A stretch of 64,000 nucleotides of DNA from Marinospirillum perlucidum (GTDB taxonomy: Bacteria; Pseudomonadota; Gammaproteobacteria; Pseudomonadales; Halomonadaceae): the NCBI RefSeq assembly GCF_003336805.1, contig NZ_QFWJ01000003.1, positions 1 through 64,000 of the forward strand, in the 5' to 3' direction. The translations under genes were made by a program, and so were the position numbers. Below the pieces are notes generated by a model. It was not told where the DNA came from. It saw only the letters and a program-made list of their open reading frames with translations, and did no database searches. Below, one piece after another: positions 28,595 to 36,737 of this stretch; the stretch's first letter is position 1; each line of letters opens with the position of its first letter.

Positions 28595-28715
28595 AATCTA
28601 GCAAGTTTTCGGGCCGAAATAAAGCTGTGGTTGGTGCGAACAGCAAACCCTTACCCATCAGCCGGCCGGTAAAAACCAGCCTATTTTAAGCCATGATCCG
28701 GCACTTGAGCGAAGG

Positions 28716-28782
28716 CAGGATTTTATGTCTAAGCTGAAAGAAAAATAATTAGGAAGGGCAGTCACTTAGAAGCAAAATCCTG
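28716..28782. repeat. large imperfect inverted repeat
   Basis: Arms at 28716-28733 (CAGGATTTTATGTCTAAG) and 28765-28782 (CTTAGAAGCAAAATCCTG) match at 15 of 18 positions across a 31-base spacer. It lies in the middle of the lldR-lutA spacer, away from both operators. Role unknown: an upstream activator site, a cruciform or the remnant of a small element are possible. Confidence 0.6.
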
Positions 28783-28849
28783 ACTGTTGGCAGCAACAGG
28801 AGGTGATTTGGCGTCATTAGACAAAAGTAGCAAAAAGCAGCTTCCTTGT

Positions 28850-28878
28850 TTGACAGCTGCCAGTAAGCTGCCTAGGAT
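28850..28878 (+). promoter_or_regulatory. sigma70 promoter of the lut operon
   Basis: A perfect -35 TTGACA (28850-28855) is separated by 17 bases from the -10 box TAGGAT (28873-28878). Transcription would begin near 28885, just before the downstream LldR operator, a typical repressor arrangement. Confidence 0.78.
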
Positions 28879-28898
28879 TAGCGCATTCAAGCTTGTAA

Positions 28899-28913
28899 AT
28901 TGGTATGACCAAT
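28899..28913. promoter_or_regulatory. LldR-type operator in front of lutA
   Basis: A second copy of ATTGGTATGACCAAT, extended by one more paired base each side. It starts about 14 bases after the predicted transcription start and ends 36 bases before the lutA ATG, so a bound repressor would block the promoter. Confidence 0.85.
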
Positions 28914-28949
28914 TATTTCAAGATAAAAACACAAGCCAGGTAGTGACTG

Positions 28950-29747
28950 ATGAGTGATCCGATCAAGATGTATCCGTCCAAACCCCAGAAGGTGTATTTC
29001 TATGCCACCTGTCTGGTCGACTTGTTTTATCCGGAAGCAGGGATGGCCGGTGTGCAGCTTCTGGAGCGAGAAGGGATAGAGGTCATCTTTCCCGAGAAGC
29101 AAACCTGCTGTGGCCAGCCAGCCTACTCATCAGGTTTTAACGACCAGGCGCGCGAAGTCATTCTCCCGCAGCTGGGTCTCTTTCCAGAAGACTACCCCGT
29201 TGTCGTGCCTTCCGGCTCTTGCGCCGGAATGATGCGCAAACACTATCCTGAACTCTTTGCCGGCACGCCTCAGCAAAGCCAGGCTGAAGCCTTGGCTGGT
29301 CGTACCTGGGAACTGACCGATTTTCTTTTGCGGGTTTGCAACCTGCGCCTGGAAGACCAGGGGCAGCCAGTGAAGGTGGCCATGCACACCTCCTGTTCGG
29401 CGCGTCGTGAAATGGGAATTGCCGAGGTCGGCCCTGCCCTTTTGCAGCAGTTGGATCAGGTGGAGTTGGTTGAGCAGGCGCGTCCTGCAGAATGCTGTGG
29501 TTTTGGCGGCACCTTTGCCGTACGCCACGAAGAGATTTCCGGTGCCATGGTGCAGGACAAGGCCGAAGCCCTGGCCGCTGCCGGTGCCGAAGAATTTGTG
29601 ACCACTGACTGTGGCTGCCTGATGAACATTGCCGGTTACAGTGAAAAACAGCAGCTGCCTCTCAAGGGCGAGCATATCCTCAGCTTCCTGTGGAAACGCT
29701 TGCAGGCTGCAGACAAGGCCCCCGTGAATGCCGGAGGTAAAGTATGA
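28950..29747 (+). CDS. lutA: L-lactate utilisation protein LutA/LldE (Fe-S oxidoreductase subunit)
   Basis: One subunit of the three-part iron-sulphur L-lactate dehydrogenase LutABC (LldEFG, YkgEFG), which oxidises L-lactate to pyruvate at the membrane. It contains two cysteine-rich CCG domains (heterodisulphide-reductase-like): QTCCGQPAYSSG with PSGSCAGMM, and HTSCSARREMG with ECCGFGGTFAV and TDCGCLMNI. The 265-residue length includes a short N-terminal extension over the usual 240. First gene after the repressor-controlled promoter. Its stop overlaps the lutB start in ATGA. Confidence 0.95.
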   Translation: MSDPIKMYPSKPQKVYFYATCLVDLFYPEAGMAGVQLLEREGIEVIFPEKQTCCGQPAYSSGFNDQAREVILPQLGLFPEDYPVVVPSGSCAGMMRKHYPELFAGTPQQSQAEALAGRTWELTDFLLRVCNLRLEDQGQPVKVAMHTSCSARREMGIAEVGPALLQQLDQVELVEQARPAECCGFGGTFAVRHEEISGAMVQDKAEALAAAGAEEFVTTDCGCLMNIAGYSEKQQLPLKGEHILSFLWKRLQAADKAPVNAGGKV

Positions 29748-31189
29748 GCCAGCACCAGGAAGCCGTTCAGGAATTTCATCCTCGCGTTCATGCTGCCCTG
29801 CAGGATAGCCAGATTCGCAATAACTTCCGCAAGGCGATGGATGGTCTCATGGGTAAACGCCAGCAGGCTTTTGCCGATTGGGATCTGGAAGGCCTGCGTG
29901 ACTTGGGTGCAGCAGTACGCTTGCGTGCGCTTTCGCGGTTGCCGGAATTGCTGGAAGAGCTGGAAGCCAATTTAACCCGCCAGGGTGTACGTGTTCACTG
30001 GGCGGAAAACGGGGATCAGGCCTGCGAGATTATTCGTGATATCTGCCAGGCGCGCGATGCCAAGAAGGTCATCAAGGGCAAGTCCATGGTTTCTGAAGAG
30101 ATGGAGCTGAATGCCTATCTGGAAGAAGCCGGTATCGAGGCCCTGGAATCCGACCTGGGTGAATACCTGGTGCAGCTGGCTGAAGAAACTCCTTCGCACA
30201 TCATCATGCCGGCCATTCACAAGAATACCGATGAAATCTCGGCGCTGATGCATGAAAAAACCGGGACTCAGCCTTCGCGCGATGTTGCCTATCTGACCGC
30301 CAGTGCGCGTCAGCAACTGCGGGAAAAATTCATGCAGGCTGATGTGGGTGTATCCGGGGTCAACTTTGCCGTGGCAGAAACCGGAACCCTTTGTCTGGTG
30401 GAAAATGAAGGCAATGGTCGTCTGACCACGACCACGCCCTCCTGCCACATTGCTGTTACCGGCATCGAGAAGGTGGTGGAGAAACTGGAAGATGTCACCC
30501 CCTTGCTGGCGCTTCTAACTCGTTCGGCCACCGGCCAGCATGTCACTACCTACGTCAATATGATTTCCGGCCCGCGCAAGGAAGAGGAAAAAGACGGCCC
30601 GGAAGAGGTCCACCTGGTCCTGGTGGATTCCGGTCGCTCCAGTATCTACCAGGATGAAGAATTGCTGGATACCCTGCGTTGTATCCGCTGCGGGGCTTGC
30701 ATGAACCACTGCCCGGTTTATACCCGCGTGGGTGGTCATGCCTATGGCACCACCTATCCAGGTCCCATCGGCAAAATTCTGATGCCGCATTTACTCGGCC
30801 TGGATAAAACCCGGGATCTGCCTTCAGCCTCCACCCTCTGCGGTGCCTGTGGTGAAGTCTGCCCGGTGAAGATTCCCATTCCCAAGCTGCTTCAGCGCTT
30901 GCGTAAGGAAGCGGTCGATGGTGATAGCCTGCGGCCTTCCGTGGTTTCCGGTCACGGTGTCAAACGCCGTTTTCTGGAAGTTCTAGCCTGGAAAGGCTGG
31001 GCCAAGATGCATGCCCATGCCGGTTTTTATCGCTTGGGTACGCGCATGATGACCAGTCTGCGCGGTCTGATGCCCAGCAAGCTGGGTGGCTGGACGCGTT
31101 ATCGCACGCCACCGCGTATTGCCAGCAAATCCTTCCAGCAGATGATGCGTGAACATGCCCAGAAGTCCAATGCCGGAGGCCGCTCATGA
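29744..31189 (+). CDS. lutB: L-lactate utilisation protein LutB/LldF (4Fe-4S protein)
   Basis: The iron-sulphur core subunit of LutABC. The N-terminal two thirds is the LUD domain. It is followed by two [4Fe-4S] motifs, CIRCGACMNHCPVY near residue 310 and CGACGEVCPVKIP near residue 365, then a basic C-terminal extension. The 481 residues match YkgF. Overlaps both neighbours by ATGA, which implies coupled translation of the three subunits. Confidence 0.96.
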   Translation: MSQHQEAVQEFHPRVHAALQDSQIRNNFRKAMDGLMGKRQQAFADWDLEGLRDLGAAVRLRALSRLPELLEELEANLTRQGVRVHWAENGDQACEIIRDICQARDAKKVIKGKSMVSEEMELNAYLEEAGIEALESDLGEYLVQLAEETPSHIIMPAIHKNTDEISALMHEKTGTQPSRDVAYLTASARQQLREKFMQADVGVSGVNFAVAETGTLCLVENEGNGRLTTTTPSCHIAVTGIEKVVEKLEDVTPLLALLTRSATGQHVTTYVNMISGPRKEEEKDGPEEVHLVLVDSGRSSIYQDEELLDTLRCIRCGACMNHCPVYTRVGGHAYGTTYPGPIGKILMPHLLGLDKTRDLPSASTLCGACGEVCPVKIPIPKLLQRLRKEAVDGDSLRPSVVSGHGVKRRFLEVLAWKGWAKMHAHAGFYRLGTRMMTSLRGLMPSKLGGWTRYRTPPRIASKSFQQMMREHAQKSNAGGRS

Positions 31190-31845
31190 ACCAGGCTCGC
31201 AGTAATATTCTCAGACGCCTGCGTGCAGGCCGCAAAGCCAGTTTTGCTCTGCCAAGAAGTGATTTTGCTCCGGTGCGCGATCGTGACTGGAGTGCAGCGG
31301 AAAAGCTGGATCTCTTTCAGCAGAAAATCGAATCCGTCCATGGCGAGGTACATCGGGTTCCTGCCCAGCAATGGGTGCCTGAATTGTTGCGCTTGTTGGC
31401 AGAAAAGCAACTGAGCAATCTGCTGGTCAGTCCCGAGCGCAAACCCGGCCAGGAATTGCGTGAGCAGTGGCATGGCGACCTGCCTGAATTACTGGCCTAC
31501 GATCAGCCCATTGAGAACTGGAAAAGCGAGCTGTTCAATCAGGTGGATGCCTCCCTGACAACCTGTCGCGGGGCGATTGCTGAAACCGGTTCCCTGATTC
31601 TCTGGCCGGATACCCAGGAACCGCGTTTGATGACCCTGGTGCCACCGGTGCATTTTGTCCTGCTGGAAGCGGACCAGATTTATGCCACCTTCCATGAAGC
31701 CCTTTCCACTCAGGGCTGGGTTAATCAAGGCCTACCCACTAATGCTCTGCTGATTTCCGGTCCGTCCAAGACGGCAGATATTGAGCAGACCCTGGCCTAC
31801 GGCGTGCACGGACCTGCTGAGCTGGTCGTCTTGGTGTTGGAGTAG
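31186..31845 (+). CDS. lutC: L-lactate utilisation protein LutC/LldG (LUD domain)
   Basis: Third subunit of LutABC; a 219-residue LUD-domain protein without Fe-S motifs. The end of the domain is recognisable: CRGAIAETGSLILWPD, then RLMTLVPPVHFVL and the C-terminal ISGPSKTADIEQTLAYGVHGPAELVVLVL. The ATG overlaps the lutB stop. A 205-bp spacer rich in palindromes separates it from lldP. Confidence 0.95.
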   Translation: MNQARSNILRRLRAGRKASFALPRSDFAPVRDRDWSAAEKLDLFQQKIESVHGEVHRVPAQQWVPELLRLLAEKQLSNLLVSPERKPGQELREQWHGDLPELLAYDQPIENWKSELFNQVDASLTTCRGAIAETGSLILWPDTQEPRLMTLVPPVHFVLLEADQIYATFHEALSTQGWVNQGLPTNALLISGPSKTADIEQTLAYGVHGPAELVVLVLE

Positions 31846-31880
31846 TGCTACCGGGAGTTGTGAAGCTGTCACTAAAGCAG

Positions 31881-32002
31881 GGAGGTGAAGCTTACCTTCC
31901 TGGAGTGATTTGTCCGGCCGCTTGCCGGACAAAATTAAAGAGGGCTTAAGCCCCGTAAAAAGATCCCTGAGACCCCCTTTGTGAGAGGAGGTGGTCCCAG
32001 GG
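31881..32002 (+). repeat. cluster of four palindromes between lutC and lldP
   Basis: In 122 bases there are four inverted repeats: an imperfect 20-bp palindrome at 31881-31900; TTTGTCCGGC/GCCGGACAAA around CGCTT at 31909-31933; the perfect GGGCTTAAGCCC at 31942-31953; and CCCTGAGACC/GGTCCCAGGG with arms at 31965-31974 and 31993-32002. None has a T-run of a standard terminator on the coding strand. They may be RNA processing or stabilising stems that tune lldP against lutABC. Confidence 0.65.
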
Positions 32003-32050
32003 TGCTGTCAATAATGACAACAAGAGCAATTAAGCGATAGGAAATATACC

Positions 32051-33751
32051 ATGTCTGAAACCCTGCTGTCCCTAGTGGCCTTTGCGCCTTTGGTACTGGC
32101 TGGCATTCTGCTGTTGGGTCTGAATCTGCCCGCACGCCTGGCCATGCCGATTGTATTTATCGTCACCGCCCTGATCGGTTTGTTTGCCTGGGATATGACT
32201 CTGAACAGAGTGTTGGCTTCCAGTTTCCAGGGCCTGATCCTCACCGGCGCCATCCTCTGGATTATCTTTGGTGCCATCCTGCTGCTGAATACGCTCAAGC
32301 ATTCCGGTGCCATTACCGCCATCCGTACCGGCTTTTCCGGTATCAGCCCTGACCGTCGTGTTCAGGCTGTGATCGTTGCCTGGCTGTTCGGTTGTTTTAT
32401 CGAGGGTGCCTCAGGTTTTGGTACCCCGGCTGCTGTTGCTGCGCCTCTGCTGGTTGCCCTGGGCTTCCCGGCACTGGGTGCGGTCATGATCGGCATGATG
32501 ATTCAATCCACGCCGGTTTCTTTCGGTGCCGTGGGTACGCCCATCGTTGTGGGTGTTTCCGGTGGTCTGAATAAGTCCGGTATCAGTGAACAACTGGCTG
32601 CCCAGGGTTCCAACTGGGATGTTTTCTACCAGCTGATTACTTCTGAAGTGGCGATTACCCATGCCATCGTTGGTTTGTTCATGCCGCTGTTCATGTGCAT
32701 GATGCTGACACGCTTCTTTGGCAAGAATAAGTCCTGGACCGAGGGTCTGGCTGTGGCTCCTTTTGCCATCTTTGCCGGTCTGGCCTTTGTTCTTCCCTAT
32801 GCTGCTGCCGGTGTCTTCCTGGGTCCTGAGTTCCCCTCCATGATTGGTGCCCTGGTTGGTCTGGCGATCGTTGTTCCTGCGGCCAAGGCAGGTTTCCTGA
32901 TGCCCAAGACGCCTTGGACTTTTGCTGATCCTAAAGACTGGCCTGCCGAGTGGATGGGTAAGCTGGAAATCAAAATGGACCAGATTGCTGGCAAGATGCC
33001 CATGTCCGGTGTTAAAGCCTGGACCCCTTATGTTCTGCTGGCTGCAATTCTGGTTGCTTCACGCGTTAGCCCTGAAATCAAAGGCTTTTTCACCAGCTTC
33101 CTGAGCTTTGGTTGGAGCAATATTCTGGGTGAAGAGGGCATTTCCGGCGCGATTCAGCCGCTCTACCTGCCTGGTGGCATCATGGTGATGGTGGTCGCGA
33201 TTACCTACTTCCTGCACCAGATGAAATTTGGCGAACTCAAGGCGGCTTTGAACGAGTCATCCCGTACCCTGTTGGGTGCCGGTTTTGTCCTTATCTTTAC
33301 CATTCCCATGGTCCGTATCCTGATCAACTCGGGTGTGAATGCAGCTGACCTGCCTTCCATGCCGGTCGCCATGGCGCAGCTGGTATCTGAAGCCGTGGGT
33401 GGCATCTATCCGCTGTTTGCACCACTGGTTGGTGGCCTGGGTGCCTTTATTGCCGGTTCCAACACGGTTTCCAACCTGATGCTGTCGCAGTTCCAGTTCA
33501 GCGTGGGTGAACTGCTGGGTATTTCCAGCGCCATGCTGGTTGCTCTTCAGGCTGTGGGTGCTGCTGCCGGTAACATGATTGCCATTCATAACGTGGTGGC
33601 TGCTTCAGCGACTGTGGGCCTGCTGGGCCGGGAAGGACGGACGTTGCGGATGACGATCATCCCCACCATCTACTACTTCCTGTTTGCCGGCATTATTGGT
33701 TTGATTGCTATCTACGGTCTGGGTATTGCCGATCCGCTGCTGGGTCAGTAA
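32051..33751 (+). CDS. lldP: L-lactate permease
   Basis: Proton-coupled uptake of L- and probably D-lactate and glycolate across the inner membrane. The 566 residues have about 12-14 hydrophobic helices. LctP-family blocks include [40 protein letters not shown] and the C-terminal [19 protein letters not shown] and [17 protein letters not shown] stretches. AGGA lies eight bases before the ATG. It is between the two lactate dehydrogenase systems and should share the LldR-controlled transcript. Confidence 0.97.
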   Translation: MSETLLSLVAFAPLVLAGILLLGLNLPARLAMPIVFIVTALIGLFAWDMTLNRVLASSFQGLILTGAILWIIFGAILLLNTLKHSGAITAIRTGFSGISPDRRVQAVIVAWLFGCFIEGASGFGTPAAVAAPLLVALGFPALGAVMIGMMIQSTPVSFGAVGTPIVVGVSGGLNKSGISEQLAAQGSNWDVFYQLITSEVAITHAIVGLFMPLFMCMMLTRFFGKNKSWTEGLAVAPFAIFAGLAFVLPYAAAGVFLGPEFPSMIGALVGLAIVVPAAKAGFLMPKTPWTFADPKDWPAEWMGKLEIKMDQIAGKMPMSGVKAWTPYVLLAAILVASRVSPEIKGFFTSFLSFGWSNILGEEGISGAIQPLYLPGGIMVMVVAITYFLHQMKFGELKAALNESSRTLLGAGFVLIFTIPMVRILINSGVNAADLPSMPVAMAQLVSEAVGGIYPLFAPLVGGLGAFIAGSNTVSNLMLSQFQFSVGELLGISSAMLVALQAVGAAAGNMIAIHNVVAASATVGLLGREGRTLRMTIIPTIYYFLFAGIIGLIAIYGLGIADPLLGQ

Positions 33752-33765
33752 TTCAGCAGTCCTTT

Positions 33766-33843
33766 CCGGGCCGCTTGCGGTCCGGGTCAGCACCAGGGAG
33801 GGTGCTGCTATTCGATCAGGAGGACAGGGCAGCTGGACTGCCC
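33766..33843 (+). repeat. three hairpins between lldP and the D-lactate dehydrogenase gene
   Basis: Stems at 33766-33785 (CCGGGCCGC/GCGGTCCGG with one G-T pair), 33788-33807 (CAGCACC/GGTGCTG) and 33827-33843 (GGGCAG/CTGCCC). No T-run follows. The first shares the core GGCCGCTTGC with the stem at 31909-31933 upstream of lldP. Confidence 0.65.
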
Positions 33844-33876
33844 AATCAAGTTCAACTTTTTCCTGGAACACCGCTT

Positions 33877-36705
33877 ATGTCTTCTCCCTACTCTGAATTG
33901 CACCAGGCCCTGGCTCAACAGCTTCCTGAACAACGGCTGATCAGTGATGAGCTGCGTACCCTGGCTTATGGTACGGATGCCAGCTTCTATCGCCTGGTTC
34001 CCGGCCTGGTCGTGCGCGTGGAATCCGAGCAGGAAGTTCAACTGGTGCTCAAGGAAAGTGCTGAACGGGGTTTGCCGGTCACTTTTCGCGCGGCGGGTAC
34101 TTCCCTTTCCGGTCAGGCCGTGACCGATTCGGTTCTGATTCAGCTGGGTAACGGCTGGAAGGATCATGAAATCCTCGAATCCGGTGAGGCCATCCGCCTC
34201 AAGCCGGGTGTTATCGGTGCCCAGGCCAACAAGTATCTGGCACCCCTGAATCGTAAAATTGGCCCGGATCCGGCATCCATCAATGCCTGCATGATCGGCG
34301 GTATTGCGGCTAACAATGCCTCCGGTATGTGCTGTGGTACAGCACAGAACTCCTACAATACCCTGCAGGATATTCGTGTGGTTTTTGCCGATGGCAGCCT
34401 CCTGGATACTGCTGATCCGGAATCCGTTGCCGCTTTTCGCCAGTCACATGGAGACTGGCTGGAGCGGCTGGCAAATCTTGGTGAGGAGACCCGCCATAAT
34501 ATTGCTCTGGCCGAGAAGATCCGCCACAAGTACCGCCTGAAAAACACCACGGGCTATAGTCTCAATGCGCTGGTGGATTTTGTTGATCCGCTGGAAATCC
34601 TCAAGCATCTGTTGATCGGCTCCGAGGGTACTCTGGGTTTTATCAGCGAGATTACCTATCGCACGGTGCCGGATTATCCCAATAAGGCGGCCGCCCTGAT
34701 TTATTTCCCGGATATGGCTTCGGCCTGTCGGGCCACCACCGCCATGAAGCCGACACCGGTATCGGCAGTGGAGCTTCTCGACCGCGCGGCTCTGCGTGCC
34801 GTGGAAGAGATGCCGGGTATGCCTACCGACCTTAAAAGTCTGCCCGAAGAGGCGGCAGCCCTATTAGTCGATGTGCGGGGTAGTGACAGCGAGCATCTGG
34901 AGAAGAATATTGCTGAGGTGACGGCTGCCTTGGAAGGTATGACCACCCTGCAGCCGGTTCACTTCACGCTGGATCTGAAAACCTACGAACTCTACTGGAA
35001 GATTCGCAAGGGCACCTTCCCGGCGGTGGGTGCGGAGCGGGTGATCGGCACCACGGTCATTATCGAGGACGTGGCCTTCCCTCTGGAGCGCTTGGCCGAA
35101 GGGGTCACTGAACTCCAGGCTCTGTTCCGCAAATATGAATACAATGAAGCCATCCTGTTTGGTCATGCGCTGGAAGGCAATCTTCACTTTGTCTTTACCC
35201 AGGGTTTTGATGATCCTGCCGAAGTTGAGCGTTATGAAGCCCTGATGGATGAAGTGGCCCAGTTGGTGGCTGTTAAGTATGGTGGCTCCCTGAAAGCGGA
35301 GCATGGCACCGGGCGTAATATGGCCCCCTATGTCGAGCTGGAATGGGGCAGTGAAGCCTATGCCTTGATGAAAGCCATCAAGCAGCTGTTTGATCCAGCC
35401 AATCTGCTGAATCCGGACGTGATTCTTTCAGATAATGCCCAGATTCACCTGCAGAATCTCAAGCCTCTGCCCGAAGCCGATCCGCTGGTCGACAAGTGTA
35501 TCGAGTGCGGCTTTTGTGAAGCGGTGTGTCCGTCACGTCGCCTGACGCTGACCCCACGTCAGCGCATCGTGATCTGGCGTGAATTGCAGCGTCGTCGCCA
35601 GCAGGGAGAGGATGCCGAAAGCATTGATCGCCTGGAAGCGGCCTACCAGTACCAGGGCCTGGATACCTGTGCTGCCGATGGTCTTTGTTCTACCCAGTGT
35701 CCGGTGGGGATCAACACCGGGGATCTGGTCCGGGGGATTCGACGCCAGCAGAACCTCAAGCATCAAAATAAGGCGCGCTGGATTGCCAGTCATTTTGATG
35801 GGGTGACTCGCATGGCCCGGGGAGGAATCCGCCTGGCTCAGATGGGCCGCAAGGTGATCGGTGATTCCGGTATGGCTGCAAGCATGACCCTGGCGCGCAA
35901 GGCCGGTGTCGAGGCCGTAGGCCACTGGCTGCCGAGTATGCCCCAGCCAGCCAAAGCTATGAACAAGCTAGGAACAAGGGTGCCCGCACCCAGCGACCCC
36001 GAGGCACCGGCTGTAGTCTACTGGCCTTCCTGTGCCAGCCGCGTTCTGGGACAGAACAAGGATGCCTCCACCAGCGAAGACCTGAGTGAAGTGACCATCA
36101 ACCTGCTGCACAAGGCAGGCTATCGGGTCATCTTCCCTGAAGGTGTGGATGCACTCTGCTGCGGTATGCCTTTCCAGTCGAAGGGGCTTTTTGAAGTGGC
36201 TGACAGCAAGCAGGCGGAATTGGTGGCTGCCCTCTACAAGGCATCCGAACAGGGGCGCTGGCCGGTGATTGCCGATACCAGTCCGTGTAATTTCCGCCTG
36301 GAAGAAAACGGTGTTCTCCCGCAACTTCAGGTCTATGAAGCCAGCGAATTTGTCGCGGAAAAGCTGCTGGATCGTCTGAAACTGACGCCCAAAAAAGCCA
36401 GGGTGGCAGTGCATGTGACCTGCTCCACCACACGTCGGGGTAAGGGTGATCTTCTGGTCAAACTGGCCAAGGCCTGTGTGGAAGAAATTGTTCTGCCTGA
36501 ATCGGTCACCTGCTGCGGTTTTGCCGGTGATCGGGGATTCCAACAGCCGGATCTGAATGCTTCGGCCTTGCAGGATCTGCGTAAAGAAGTGGCAGGCTGT
36601 GAAGAAGGCTATTCCAATAGCCGTACCTGTGAACTGGGTCTGACCCAGCATAGCGGGGTCAACTATCAGTCAATTCTCTATCTGGTGGACGAAGTCAGCA
36701 CTTGA
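33877..36705 (+). CDS. FAD/Fe-S D-lactate dehydrogenase (Dld-II-like)
   Basis: A 942-residue fusion of a flavin and an iron-sulphur half. The N-terminal FAD-binding PCMH domain shows VTFRAAGTSLSGQAV, MIGGIAANNASGMCCG and GSEGTLGFISEITYRTV; the FAD-oxidase C-terminal domain ends with KAEHGTGRNMAP. Then come two 4Fe-4S motifs (CIECGFCEAVCPSR and CAADGLCSTQCPVGI) and two CCG domains (LCCGMPFQSKG, TCCGFAGDRGF). The layout matches Dld-II, found beside lldP and lldEFG in Shewanella, so D-lactate to pyruvate is the best guess; glycolate or 2-hydroxyglutarate are alternatives. The start MSSPYSELHQ has GGAAC upstream; an earlier frame start at 33775 lies in the hairpin region. Confidence 0.9.
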   Translation: MSSPYSELHQALAQQLPEQRLISDELRTLAYGTDASFYRLVPGLVVRVESEQEVQLVLKESAERGLPVTFRAAGTSLSGQAVTDSVLIQLGNGWKDHEILESGEAIRLKPGVIGAQANKYLAPLNRKIGPDPASINACMIGGIAANNASGMCCGTAQNSYNTLQDIRVVFADGSLLDTADPESVAAFRQSHGDWLERLANLGEETRHNIALAEKIRHKYRLKNTTGYSLNALVDFVDPLEILKHLLIGSEGTLGFISEITYRTVPDYPNKAAALIYFPDMASACRATTAMKPTPVSAVELLDRAALRAVEEMPGMPTDLKSLPEEAAALLVDVRGSDSEHLEKNIAEVTAALEGMTTLQPVHFTLDLKTYELYWKIRKGTFPAVGAERVIGTTVIIEDVAFPLERLAEGVTELQALFRKYEYNEAILFGHALEGNLHFVFTQGFDDPAEVERYEALMDEVAQLVAVKYGGSLKAEHGTGRNMAPYVELEWGSEAYALMKAIKQLFDPANLLNPDVILSDNAQIHLQNLKPLPEADPLVDKCIECGFCEAVCPSRRLTLTPRQRIVIWRELQRRRQQGEDAESIDRLEAAYQYQGLDTCAADGLCSTQCPVGINTGDLVRGIRRQQNLKHQNKARWIASHFDGVTRMARGGIRLAQMGRKVIGDSGMAASMTLARKAGVEAVGHWLPSMPQPAKAMNKLGTRVPAPSDPEAPAVVYWPSCASRVLGQNKDASTSEDLSEVTINLLHKAGYRVIFPEGVDALCCGMPFQSKGLFEVADSKQAELVAALYKASEQGRWPVIADTSPCNFRLEENGVLPQLQVYEASEFVAEKLLDRLKLTPKKARVAVHVTCSTTRRGKGDLLVKLAKACVEEIVLPESVTCCGFAGDRGFQQPDLNASALQDLRKEVAGCEEGYSNSRTCELGLTQHSGVNYQSILYLVDEVST

Positions 36706-36710
36706 CCCTA

Positions 36711-36737
36711 GCTGGCCTCCAAGTGAGGCCGGCTTTT
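36711..36737 (+). terminator. terminator of the lactate operon
   Basis: GCTGGCCTC pairs with GAGGCCGGC (one G-T pair) around CAAGT and is followed by TTTT. It lies five bases after the D-lactate dehydrogenase stop. Confidence 0.8.

Noticed and set aside
31846-32050. Sigma54 -24/-12 promoter upstream of lldP or lutA as a DctD target
   Set aside because: GG and GC pairs occur, but none with the right 10-base spacing and flanking consensus.
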